Below are positions 33,196 to 40,772 of a stretch of 64,000 bases of DNA, piece by piece. Below the pieces are notes generated by a model. The model saw nothing but the letters and a program-made list of their open reading frames with translations, had not been told where the DNA came from and made no database searches. A program made the translations under genes and the position numbers. The first letter of the stretch is position 1; the number at the start of each line of letters is the position of its first letter. The stretch comes from Treponema sp. (GTDB lineage Bacteria > Spirochaetota > Spirochaetia > Treponematales > Treponemataceae), in the NCBI GenBank assembly GCA_017962965.1, contig JAGCUI010000048.1:1-64000 (forward strand). Direction: 5' to 3'.

Positions 33196-34987
33196 CTTCT
33201 GTATTTACCTTTGATAAATCAGGGGCTGTTGTGCCGATAATTCTTCTTACTTCACTCAAATTTGCAGGATGAGAAGTGCCTGTAACATTAATAACTGCAA
33301 ACATCTTGATAGGATCTGTTTTACCCTTTACATGAACTCCAGGCATTTCTTCTACAATAACTTTGTCTTTAATAAGATTGTATGTATTTTCTGTAATGAG
33401 GATGTCTGTTGCAAAAGGCTTATTCAAGGCTTCTGTTCTGCTTGCAAGATTTACAGCATCACCAATTACTGTATATTCCATTCTTTCGTTTGAACCAATC
33501 TGCCCAGCTACGACCGGACCTGAGTTTATACCACAACCGATTTTTACAGGAGGAAGGGTTCTCTGGCTTCGTTGAACGTTGTAATCATAAAGTGCTTTTC
33601 TCATCATAAGGGCTGCAACTACTGCATTATAAGCATCTGCCTGTGGAGAGCCGTCTGATTCAGGAGCACCCCAAACTGCCATAATTGCATCACCAATATA
33701 TTTATCTACAACACCATGAGTTTTTTCTACGCAGTTTACCATCTTAGTCATATATTCATTCAAAAACTGAACGACTTCGTTTGGCTGCATCTTTTCGCTC
33801 ATTGCTGTAAAGGAACGGATATCCGAGAAAAAGATTGTTGCATTACGAGTTTCACCACCAAGGGCTAATTCACCGCGTGCTGCTTTTTGTGCAATTGTTT
33901 TATTTGTAAATTTACTGAACGATGTCATAAGCTTTTCACGCTCAGAAAGTCCGCTTGCCATCTGAATAAAGCTCGAAGTTAAAAGACCTATTTCATCCTT
34001 TGTGCGAGGCTTAATATCAAGTTCAAATTCACCGTGCTCTATTTTATTTGAAGCAACTACTAAGTCCTTAATAGGGTTTGTAATATTGTTACTGAAGATT
34101 CGGATAATGATGATTGCAATAAACAAAACACCCAACGAAAAAAGAATAATATTTTTTGTAGTTGAATTGATTACCTCGTAAACAGAGGATTCGGAAATTG
34201 TTGTGATTACATAAAGATTGTTTTCGATTTTATGAATTGAAAGATATAAGTTCTGTCCGTTTCCATCTGGAACTAAGAACTGACTGTTATTGATATTTTT
34301 ATTTTCCAGATCCTGAATAAATTCGTCTGCAATTGAATAGTTTTTTGCTGTATCTTCAAAATCAGGATTAATAAGAATGTTTGTATTTTTTGAAATAAGG
34401 ATTGTTGTGTTGTTTGAACCGGTACTCATTAAATCAGAAAGTGCTTCTGTTGAGTAGCCGAGAACAGAATAATAAGGAGATGATTTTTCCCCGTACTGAT
34501 AGATACACGAAATTGAACGAATGCCTAAAACTTCATTTAAATTTTCAAAAATAATCTGTTCGTTAGGATTTGATTTTTTGTTGATGTAATCTATTATTTT
34601 TGCCTTTAATTCATCATTTTTTTCTGCATAAACCGGGTTTACAAAAATTGTATCCTTTGAAAAACCAAACTGAGATGTAGAAATAAAAATAACATCTGGA
34701 TTACATGAAAAATAATTACTGATTAATTCTGTATTAATATCTTTTGAAAGATTTTCTGCCTGAAATAAAACAAAGGAATTATTTTTAAGGTTTGTAAGCA
34801 CGTTATTTACAGTGTCCGCAGTTCGTCCGTTGATTGTGTGGTTATTATCAATCGCTTTATTTTTTTCATCGCTTCTGATTAATGTAGAAACAAGAGTTGT
34901 TGAAACGCCTAAAACTAAAATAATCAAAAATGAAAACAGTAAAATCTGTTTTAAACTGATAGGATGTTTGATTTTCTGATTAGCCAA
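33161..34987 (-). CDS. Receptor-type class III adenylate cyclase (sensor-HAMP-cyclase)
   Basis: 608 residues from a TTG at 34987 with GAGGAG six bases before it; a longer TTG frame to 35035 has no such site. Span 1 (about 14-36), an extracytoplasmic sensor of some 240 residues resembling dCache/PAS-like folds, span 2 (ILFSLGVLFIAIIIIRIF), HAMP (NNITNPIKDLVVASNKIEHGEFE), and a class III cyclase (ATIFFSDIRSFTAMSEKM, KYIGDAIMAVWGAP, MEYTVIGDAVNLASRTEALNK) with metal aspartates and ATP-type residues. First gene of the operon; it should turn an outside signal into cAMP. Confidence 0.87.
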   Translation of the reverse strand: MANQKIKHPISLKQILLFSFLIILVLGVSTTLVSTLIRSDEKNKAIDNNHTINGRTADTVNNVLTNLKNNSFVLFQAENLSKDINTELISNYFSCNPDVIFISTSQFGFSKDTIFVNPVYAEKNDELKAKIIDYINKKSNPNEQIIFENLNEVLGIRSISCIYQYGEKSSPYYSVLGYSTEALSDLMSTGSNNTTILISKNTNILINPDFEDTAKNYSIADEFIQDLENKNINNSQFLVPDGNGQNLYLSIHKIENNLYVITTISESSVYEVINSTTKNIILFSLGVLFIAIIIIRIFSNNITNPIKDLVVASNKIEHGEFELDIKPRTKDEIGLLTSSFIQMASGLSEREKLMTSFSKFTNKTIAQKAARGELALGGETRNATIFFSDIRSFTAMSEKMQPNEVVQFLNEYMTKMVNCVEKTHGVVDKYIGDAIMAVWGAPESDGSPQADAYNAVVAALMMRKALYDYNVQRSQRTLPPVKIGCGINSGPVVAGQIGSNERMEYTVIGDAVNLASRTEALNKPFATDILITENTYNLIKDKVIVEEMPGVHVKGKTDPIKMFAVINVTGTSHPANLSEVRRIIGTTAPDLSKVNTEDEEKKYSFETK

Positions 34988-35005
34988 TTTTTTCTCCTCT
35001 TTTAT

Positions 35006-35035
35006 ATTATATTTGCTTTTTGTACAAAAGTCCAA
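35006..35035 (-). promoter_or_regulatory. Promoter of the cyclase-FecR-MATE-Hsp33 operon
   Basis: Minus strand: -35 TTGGAC (35030-35035), an 18-base spacer and a perfect -10 TATAAT (35006-35011), about 19 bases ahead of the TTG start at 34987. Confidence 0.7.
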
Positions 35036-35039
35036 TAAC

Positions 35040-35068
35040 TTGCTATAATATTGAAGATATTATATATT
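35040..35068 (+). promoter_or_regulatory. Candidate promoter of iorAB
   Basis: -35 TTGCTA (35040-35045), a 17-base spacer and -10 TATATT (35063-35068). The start site would fall at the upstream edge of the operator copy at 35074-35093. The very AT-rich surroundings allow other readings. Confidence 0.42.
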
Positions 35069-35073
35069 ATAAG

Positions 35074-35093
35074 TGTTACTATACAAAGGAACA
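35074..35093 (+). promoter_or_regulatory. Operator copy upstream of iorA
   Basis: TGTTACT-ATACAA-AGGAACA: one mismatch from the palindrome TGTTACT-N6-AGTAACA found four times between the ECF-transporter and acyl-CoA ligase genes. The right arm also contains the AGGA ribosome-binding site of iorA, so a bound protein could block initiation or translation. Confidence 0.6.
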
Positions 35094-35099
35094 TAACAT

Positions 35100-36935
35100 A
35101 TGGCAAAACAGATGATAATGGGAAACCAGGCGATTGCACTTGGTGCATTAAAAGCAGGCGTTAATCTTGTAGCAGGCTATCCTGGAACTCCTTCTAGTGA
35201 AATTATTGAATTTATTTCCAAATATAAAGATAAAACGGGAACTTATGTTGAATGGTCTGTAAACGAAAAGGCAGCAGTTGAAGTTGCAGCAGGCGCAAGC
35301 TATTCTGGCGGAAGAACCTTAGTTACAATGAAGCAGGTTGGTTTGAACGTAGCAAGCGATCCTGTTATGTGTCTTTCTTACGTTGGTGTAAAAGGCGGGA
35401 TGGTAATTGTTAGTGCCGATGACCCAGGTCCAATTTCAAGCCAGACAGAACAGGATACAAGAAACTTTGCTCAGTTTTCAAAGCTTCCATGCTTAGATCC
35501 AAGTACACCTTTAGAAGCTTACCAGATGGTGCAGAAGGCTTTTGAAATTTCTGAAAAATATAATACACCGGTTTTACTCCGCCCTACTACTCGAGTTGAC
35601 CACGCATACGAAAGCATGGAAATGCCTGAATTGGAAACAGCACCAAAAAAAGATTTTTTTGAAAAAGATTCCAACCGCTGGGTAATTTTCCCTCGTACAT
35701 CTTTTCAAAATCATAAAAGAATTTTTGAGCGAAACGAAAAGATTTTACCTGAAATTTTTTCTAAAAGTGATTTGAATTTAAAAGAAGGCTCAAATAAAAA
35801 TTACGCTTTTGCAGCAGGTGGAATTTCTTACTGCTATCTTAAAGAAGCCTTATCGATTTTACAAAATGATATGCCTGAATTAAAGGATGCTTCAATTTTA
35901 AAAATCGGAACTCCGTATCCATTTCCAAAGGATATGGCTGAAAGTTTTTTGAATGAACATACTACCCTTACAGTTTTTGAAGAATTAGACACGGTAATTG
36001 AAGATGCCCTTGTTCAAGTTTGCGGTGAAAAAAATATCAAAGCTCAAATCCACGGAAAAAAAGACAACACCGTACCCCAAGCCGGCGAATTAAGTGTAGA
36101 TATTATTTTAAAAATTATAAAGAACAAATTAGATGAAAACGCTGTTACAGTTTCGCAACCAGAACTTCCGGTTAGACCGCCCGTATTATGTGCAGGCTGT
36201 CCTCACCGCGGGGCTTTTTATGCTGTAAAACAGGCTATGAAAGGCAAAAAAACTGTATTCTGCGGAGACATCGGCTGTTACACCCTGGGAAATGCAAAGC
36301 CTCTTGATATGACAGACACCTGTCTTTGTATGGGAGCTGATATTACAATGGCCCAGGGCTTTTATCACTATGAGCCGGACAGAATCTGCTTTAGCTTTAT
36401 AGGAGACTCTACTTTCTTTGCAAGTGGAATTACAGGTGTTGTAAATGCGGTTTATAACCAGGCACACCAGACAATCTGTATTCTTGATAATTCTACAACT
36501 GCCATGACAGGACACCAGCCTCATCCAGGAACCGGTGTTACAATGATGGGAGAAATTGTAGAAAAAATCAGCATCCCAAAAATTCTTGAAGCAATCGGAG
36601 TAAATCCTATTATCGAGGTAGATCCTTTTGACCAGGAAAAATCTGTACAGGCTGTAAAGACTGCCGTAGAAGCAAAGGGCGTAAGCGCAGTTATATTCAA
36701 AAGTCCTTGTATAAGCATTGCACAAAAACTAGGTTATAAATTTGCGGGAAATAAAAAAATCGACGTACAAAAGTGCGTTGGCTGTAAAAAATGCATTAAC
36801 GAGCTTGGCTGCCCGGCCCTTAGCCTTTCTTTGGCAAAAAATGCGAATGGCAGACAGCTGGTAGAGATTGATTCATCACTTTGTACAGGCTGCGGATTAT
36901 GTTCTACAGTTTGCGGTGTAGGAGCGATAAAATAA
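35100..36935 (+). CDS. iorA: Indolepyruvate ferredoxin oxidoreductase, alpha subunit
   Basis: 611 residues. The N-terminal pyrimidine-binding half has GNQAIALGALKAGVNLVAGYPGTPSSEI, and the TPP half has GDIGCYTLG...MGADITMAQG and the GDSTFFASG..NAVYN Mg-TPP region. The C-terminal 60 residues hold two 4Fe-4S motifs (CVGCKKCINELGC and CTGCGLCSTVCG). Together with IorB it oxidatively decarboxylates aryl-pyruvates (indolepyruvate, phenylpyruvate) to aryl-acetyl-CoA, reducing ferredoxin. Stop and iorB start overlap by one base (TAATG). Confidence 0.93.
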   Translation: MAKQMIMGNQAIALGALKAGVNLVAGYPGTPSSEIIEFISKYKDKTGTYVEWSVNEKAAVEVAAGASYSGGRTLVTMKQVGLNVASDPVMCLSYVGVKGGMVIVSADDPGPISSQTEQDTRNFAQFSKLPCLDPSTPLEAYQMVQKAFEISEKYNTPVLLRPTTRVDHAYESMEMPELETAPKKDFFEKDSNRWVIFPRTSFQNHKRIFERNEKILPEIFSKSDLNLKEGSNKNYAFAAGGISYCYLKEALSILQNDMPELKDASILKIGTPYPFPKDMAESFLNEHTTLTVFEELDTVIEDALVQVCGEKNIKAQIHGKKDNTVPQAGELSVDIILKIIKNKLDENAVTVSQPELPVRPPVLCAGCPHRGAFYAVKQAMKGKKTVFCGDIGCYTLGNAKPLDMTDTCLCMGADITMAQGFYHYEPDRICFSFIGDSTFFASGITGVVNAVYNQAHQTICILDNSTTAMTGHQPHPGTGVTMMGEIVEKISIPKILEAIGVNPIIEVDPFDQEKSVQAVKTAVEAKGVSAVIFKSPCISIAQKLGYKFAGNKKIDVQKCVGCKKCINELGCPALSLSLAKNANGRQLVEIDSSLCTGCGLCSTVCGVGAIK

Positions 36936-37498
36936 TGGCAAAAAATATATTGATTTGTGGTGTTGGCGGACAGGGAACTGTTCTGGCAGCTAAAGTCCTT
37001 TCTCAGGCTGCGATTTCTAACGGAGAACGTGTTATTTCTGCAGAAACCATCGGTATGGCACAAAGAGGCGGCTCAGTTGTAAGCCATGTTAGAATTGGAA
37101 ACGATGTTTATTCTCCCCTCATTTCTAAGGGGCAGGCAGATGTAATAATTGCATTCGAAGCGGCAGAAGCTGTAAGAAATATTGAATACCTTAAAAAAGA
37201 CGGAACTGTAATCGTAAATAAAAAATGCGTTCAGCCTACAACAGCAAGCCTTACAGGAAAAACCTTTTCTTCTGATACAATGATAGATTTTCTTAAAACT
37301 CAAAGCTCACAGGTGATTGATGTAGATACAGATAAAATCTGCACAGAGCTTGGTTCAACTAAAATCGTAAACATGGTTTTACTTGGAGCCGCATGCAAAT
37401 CAGGAATTATTAAAAAGGATGAGCTTAAAGCTGCAATCAAACTTTTAGTAAAACCTGATTTTTACGAACTCAATGTAAAAGCAGTAGATTATTTTTAA
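36935..37498 (+). CDS. iorB: Indolepyruvate ferredoxin oxidoreductase, beta subunit
   Basis: 187 residues, the gamma/POR-like catalytic partner: ILICGVGGQGTVLAAKVLSQAA at the N-terminus, ETIGMAQRGGSVVSHVRIG and a C-terminal helical part. The start is the ATG at 36935 that shares a base with the iorA stop; an in-frame extension upstream lies inside iorA. It ends in a convergent overlap with the ECF transporter gene (the TTAA at 37495-37498 gives both stop codons). Confidence 0.92.
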   Translation: MAKNILICGVGGQGTVLAAKVLSQAAISNGERVISAETIGMAQRGGSVVSHVRIGNDVYSPLISKGQADVIIAFEAAEAVRNIEYLKKDGTVIVNKKCVQPTTASLTGKTFSSDTMIDFLKTQSSQVIDVDTDKICTELGSTKIVNMVLLGAACKSGIIKKDELKAAIKLLVKPDFYELNVKAVDYF

Positions 37499-38292
37499 TT
37501 TGCAAAATAAATATTAATTAAAATAGAACCTGCAAGAACTGCAAAGCCTATGAGCATGAATACAAAATCCCTAAGATGATGCTTATAGGTTTTTGTACAG
37601 CTCTGTCTTGTCCTGAAGTAAAATCCGCGCAATTCAGCTGCCTTGGCAGTAAATTCAATCTTTCTAACAGCGCTCATCAAAAGTGGAAAACACAAAGGAA
37701 GAATCATTCCGAGCTTTTTAAATGGATTTTTTACATCAAAATCAACACCGCGTGCCTGCTGGCTTTCTATAATTCCGCTCATCTCAGAAGAAAAAACCGG
37801 AATAAAACGGATTGCCGAAGTAAATGTAAATGCATACTTATAAGGAATGTGAAGCTCCTGTACAAGTGTATTAGAAAGATCATTAAGATTGATTACCGAA
37901 ATCAAAACCGAAAGTGGCATTGTAGCTGCAGTAAGTCTCATAACTAAAAGTAAACCGTTACGAATACCAACATCTGTTATACCAAAGCTTTTTCCAAGAG
38001 GAATTACAATGCTTCCCTGGCGGATAAGTAAAATCTGAAGCACAAAAAGAAAGATTGACATTTTAATAAGTCCTTTAAAAAGTCCGAGCGTTCTTTTCAA
38101 AAGCCCTGTATGTTCCCTTCCTTCCCCTATTACACCAAGCAAAATATCAAATATAATAAGTCCGCCCAAAAAGAAAAAGCTTGAAGAAGCAAAAGCCGAA
38201 GCACAAAGGAGTGCTGCTACAAATATTTTTGTAAGAGGATGCATCTTGTGTAAAACTGTGCTGCCCTGTAAATAGTCTAAAAATCCTTTCAT
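37495..38292 (-). CDS. ecfT: ECF transporter transmembrane component EcfT
   Basis: 265 residues, five or more membrane spans (FVAALLCASAFASSSFFFLGGLIIFDIL, MSIFLFVLQILLI, MRLTAATMPLSVLISVI, and the C-terminal VFMLIGFAVLAGSILINIYF). The family's Ala-Arg-Gly coupling helices are visible (ESQQARGVDF and AKAAELRGF), which contact the two ATPases. It is the last gene of the ECF operon, coupled by a four-base ATGA overlap to the ATPase before it. Confidence 0.9.
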   Translation of the reverse strand: MKGFLDYLQGSTVLHKMHPLTKIFVAALLCASAFASSSFFFLGGLIIFDILLGVIGEGREHTGLLKRTLGLFKGLIKMSIFLFVLQILLIRQGSIVIPLGKSFGITDVGIRNGLLLVMRLTAATMPLSVLISVINLNDLSNTLVQELHIPYKYAFTFTSAIRFIPVFSSEMSGIIESQQARGVDFDVKNPFKKLGMILPLCFPLLMSAVRKIEFTAKAAELRGFYFRTRQSCTKTYKHHLRDFVFMLIGFAVLAGSILINIYFAN

Positions 38293-39104
38293 TTTTTACT
38301 CCTGAGTGTCTTAAGTTTTGTAATCATTTCTTCTACTGTAAAAATATCTTTAAAATCCTTTCCTAAAAGAGAACAGGTTGCTGCAATCTGAGGCTGAAGT
38401 AAACGTGCTCTTTTTAATAAGTCCTGATTCGAAAGAATTTTTCTTGTTTCACCCGAGTCAAGAATCTGGCCCTTATCCATAACAATTATCTGTTTTGCAA
38501 AATCAAGAACAACTTCCATATCATGACAAACCATGATTACTGTAGTTCCTTTTTCGTTGAGCTCTTTGATGCGGCTCATTACTTCCATACACTCACGGTA
38601 ATCAAGACCGGTTGTAGGTTCATCCAAAATTAAAATTTCAGGATTCAATGCAATAAGACAGGCAAGGCAAAGTCTCTGTCTCTGTCCGCGGCTCATATTA
38701 TATGGTTCAACCTTTGGATTAAAGCCAAACTCATTTATAGTCTTTTGAACCTTTTTTTCTATTTCTGATTTTTCAAGTCCGTTATTTTTTAAGCTGAAGG
38801 CAATTTCTTCTTCTACCGTATTACAGCAAATCTGACGGTCAGGGTTCTGGAAAAGAAATCCTATATGCTTTGCAAGAGAGCTTACCTTACTGCGTCTTGT
38901 ATTTTCGCCAAGAACAAAAACATCGCCTGAGCTTGGCTGTAAAAGTCCGTTACATAATTTAGAAAAGGTTGACTTTCCGGCTCCGTTAGAACCGATGATT
39001 GCAGTAAAATCACCCTTGTGAATCTGTGCGTTAAGATTCTGGACATTTGCAGTTGAATTATATGAAAAACAAACATCCTTTAATTCAAGTACTACAGAAC
39101 TCAT
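38289..39104 (-). CDS. ECF transporter ATPase (second)
   Basis: 271 residues from the ATG at 39104, which overlaps the previous stop by four bases (ATGA) and has GGAGG upstream. ABC motifs: Walker A IGSNGAGKST, Q-loop LFQNPDRQ, signature NMSRGQRQR (usual LSGGQ changed to MSRGQ), Walker B ILILDEPTTGLD and switch H in MVCHDME. With the first ATPase it forms the heterodimer that drives the ECF cycle. Confidence 0.9.
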   Translation of the reverse strand: MSSVVLELKDVCFSYNSTANVQNLNAQIHKGDFTAIIGSNGAGKSTFSKLCNGLLQPSSGDVFVLGENTRRSKVSSLAKHIGFLFQNPDRQICCNTVEEEIAFSLKNNGLEKSEIEKKVQKTINEFGFNPKVEPYNMSRGQRQRLCLACLIALNPEILILDEPTTGLDYRECMEVMSRIKELNEKGTTVIMVCHDMEVVLDFAKQIIVMDKGQILDSGETRKILSNQDLLKRARLLQPQIAATCSLLGKDFKDIFTVEEMITKLKTLRSKK

Positions 39105-39967
39105 TTTACACCTCCCATACATTTTTTAACAAATGCTGCTGCTTCCTTTGTATTAAGGCAGATTCTATCTTCTTTTTTCATTCCCTTAGGTGTGAGTCCT
39201 TCATCCATCATTTTTCCGGTTAAAGTTAAAACACGCGGACAGTTAATTCCTGCTTCTTCCATTTCCTTTTGATGAGTGAGTGTACTTCTGATTTCTCCAT
39301 AATGAACAACTGTTCCTTTTTCAAGAACAATTAATTTTTTTACAAACTCACAAAGAAGCATGATTTTTTGTTCCGCAATGATGACTGTAATTCCTTTTTC
39401 TTCGTTTAACCTTTTTAATAATTTAAAAATCTGTAATGATGAAGCCGGATCCAGCTCTCCGGTTGGTTCATCAAGAATAAGATATTCAGGCTGGAGTGCC
39501 AGAATTGAAGCAAAAACAACCTTCTGCTTTTGTCCTCCGCTCAAGGTAGAAATTTCTCTATGGCGAAGGTCAGTTATTTCGAGTGCTTCAAGAGCATCTG
39601 TAATTCTTTTTTCAATCTCAGCTTTTGGAACACCAAAGTTTTCAAGACCAAAAAGAATTTCATCTTCTACAAAATAACTTACAATCTGGCTTTCAATGTC
39701 CTGAAATACAGAACCGACTTTTAATGCAAGCTTATCGGGTTTAATATCAAAGGTATCCTGCCCTTCAATCTTTACAGAGCCGTAAAAATCTCCGGTATAA
39801 TGGTGAGGGATAATACCATTAAGGCAGCTGCACAGGGTTGTTTTACCAGCCCCTGATTCACCGATAATTCCTACAAAATCACCTTTTTGAATTTCCAGGC
39901 TTACATTTTCAAGCGCATTATTTTTGGAATCAGTGTATTTAAAAGTCAGTTCCTGTATTTCTATCAT
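39101..39967 (-). CDS. ECF transporter ATPase (first)
   Basis: 288 residues. Walker A IGESGAGKTT, Q-loop VFQDIESQ, signature TLSGGQKQK and Walker B YLILDEPTGELD are complete. The switch histidine position reads IIAEQK (Q instead of H), so ATP hydrolysis may be asymmetric between the two ATPases. It follows the S-component gene by nine bases. Distinct from the second ATPase in sequence, as usual for EcfA/EcfA' pairs. Confidence 0.9.
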   Translation of the reverse strand: MIEIQELTFKYTDSKNNALENVSLEIQKGDFVGIIGESGAGKTTLCSCLNGIIPHHYTGDFYGSVKIEGQDTFDIKPDKLALKVGSVFQDIESQIVSYFVEDEILFGLENFGVPKAEIEKRITDALEALEITDLRHREISTLSGGQKQKVVFASILALQPEYLILDEPTGELDPASSLQIFKLLKRLNEEKGITVIIAEQKIMLLCEFVKKLIVLEKGTVVHYGEIRSTLTHQKEMEEAGINCPRVLTLTGKMMDEGLTPKGMKKEDRICLNTKEAAAFVKKCMGGVK

Positions 39968-39976
39968 TTTTCTTCC

Positions 39977-40534
39977 TTAGTTTTCACAAACAAATGGTTT
40001 TTTAATAGCCTTCATTAAAGGAGCATACAAAGCTGCAACGATGATTGCGTTGAGTGTTGCTGTTCCCAAAACGATTGGAATATAAGCAATCAAAGTTTCT
40101 GTTTTTGCATTGATGAATACAAACAAAAGTACTGTATACAATCCGCCTGATACAACTGTACTTACAAAAGTATCAATACCTGCAAAAAGAACTTCCATCT
40201 TACGGTTCTTGAATGGAATCAAAATCATAAGTCCCATACAAAGAGCACCTGCTAATTCAGATGCAAAGTTCAAACCTGGAGTTCCCGGGAAGAACTGACA
40301 GATTGCTCCGGCTAAAACACCTACTATAATACAATACCAGATCTTTGGTCTGATAAGAACAATTACCATACAATACATAGCAATGATGAAATTAGGTTTC
40401 ATTCCACCAATATTAATTACCTGTCCAACAAAGAACTTTAATACAGCACCAGCTGCCAAAAGAACAGCGGTTAACAAAAGATCACGAAGTGTGAGTCCTT
40501 TTTTTTCTTCCTGAGCAATAACTCTTTTTTCCAT
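39977..40534 (-). CDS. ECF substrate-binding S component, TrpP-like
   Basis: 185 residues, six predicted membrane segments. The sequence DLLLTAVLLAAGAVLKFF...GGMKPNFIIAMYC, then VLAGAICQFFPGTPGLNFASE, resembles the TrpP tryptophan-transporter group of S components, including the MKP and PGTPGLN elements. As first gene of the operon it sets substrate specificity for the EcfT/ATPase module behind it, so this is a dedicated rather than shared ECF system. The aromatic amino acid substrate is inferred from that resemblance and from the neighbouring iorAB; riboflavin or vitamin uptake is less likely as no riboswitch is present. Confidence 0.72.
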   Translation of the reverse strand: MEKRVIAQEEKKGLTLRDLLLTAVLLAAGAVLKFFVGQVINIGGMKPNFIIAMYCMVIVLIRPKIWYCIIVGVLAGAICQFFPGTPGLNFASELAGALCMGLMILIPFKNRKMEVLFAGIDTFVSTVVSGGLYTVLLFVFINAKTETLIAYIPIVLGTATLNAIIVAALYAPLMKAIKKPFVCEN

Positions 40535-40591
40535 AATTAACTCCTTTTGAAGTTTCTGTTATTAAACATCGTCCGCCAGCGATCTTAAACA

Positions 40592-40611
40592 TGTTACTAC
40601 TAACAGAAACA
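40592..40611. promoter_or_regulatory. Operator copy A (ECF side, proximal)
   Basis: TGTTACT-ACTAAC-AGAAACA, one mismatch from the perfect palindrome TGTTACT-N6-AGTAACA. It lies 22 bases from copy B, that is two helical turns, on the ECF-operon side of the divergent region. Confidence 0.68.
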
Positions 40612-40613
40612 TC

Positions 40614-40633
40614 TGTTACTGCCAATAGTAACA
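40614..40633. promoter_or_regulatory. Operator copy B, overlapping the ECF promoter -10
   Basis: TGTTACT-GCCAAT-AGTAACA, a perfect palindrome with seven-base arms. The ECF operon -10 (TACTAT on the minus strand, 40625-40630) sits within it. Confidence 0.75.
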
Positions 40634-40654
40634 CACTTAATAAAAAAATGTCAA
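40625..40654 (-). promoter_or_regulatory. Promoter of the ECF transporter operon
   Basis: Minus strand: -35 TTGACA (40649-40654), an 18-base spacer and -10 TACTAT (40625-40630), the latter buried in operator copy B. The leader to the S-component ATG at 40534 is about 85 bases and carries copy A. Confidence 0.72.
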
Positions 40655-40691
40655 GCACTTTTTAAAAAAAAATTTCTTTGCATAGAAACAG

Positions 40692-40720
40692 TTGACACAT
40701 TAAGTTTATCATGTTACTAT
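40692..40720 (+). promoter_or_regulatory. Promoter of the aryl-acyl-CoA ligase gene
   Basis: -35 TTGACA (40692-40697), a 17-base spacer and -10 TACTAT (40715-40720), buried in operator copy C. The layout mirrors the divergent ECF promoter. Confidence 0.78.
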
Positions 40721-40731
40721 TACTAGAAACA
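40712..40731. promoter_or_regulatory. Operator copy C, overlapping the ligase promoter -10
   Basis: TGTTACT-ATTACT-AGAAACA, one mismatch from the consensus; it contains the -10 hexamer of the ligase promoter. Confidence 0.7.
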
Positions 40732-40733
40732 AA

Positions 40734-40753
40734 CGTTACTAAACATAGTAACA
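40734..40753. promoter_or_regulatory. Operator copy D (ligase side, proximal)
   Basis: CGTTACT-AAACAT-AGTAACA, palindromic except the outermost base. It starts 22 bases after copy C, the same spacing as A to B, and covers the expected early transcribed region before the ATG at 40773. Confidence 0.72.
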
Positions 40754-40772
40754 CGCACAACGGAGTATTAAT

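Noticed and set aside
34988-35035. Longer TTG start for the receptor cyclase
   Set aside because: It covers the operon's -35 and -10 boxes and has no ribosome-binding site.
40551-40570. Possible fifth operator next to the S-component start (AGTTTCT...AAACATC)
   Set aside because: Only one arm resembles the consensus; the second arm does not fit at six-base spacing.
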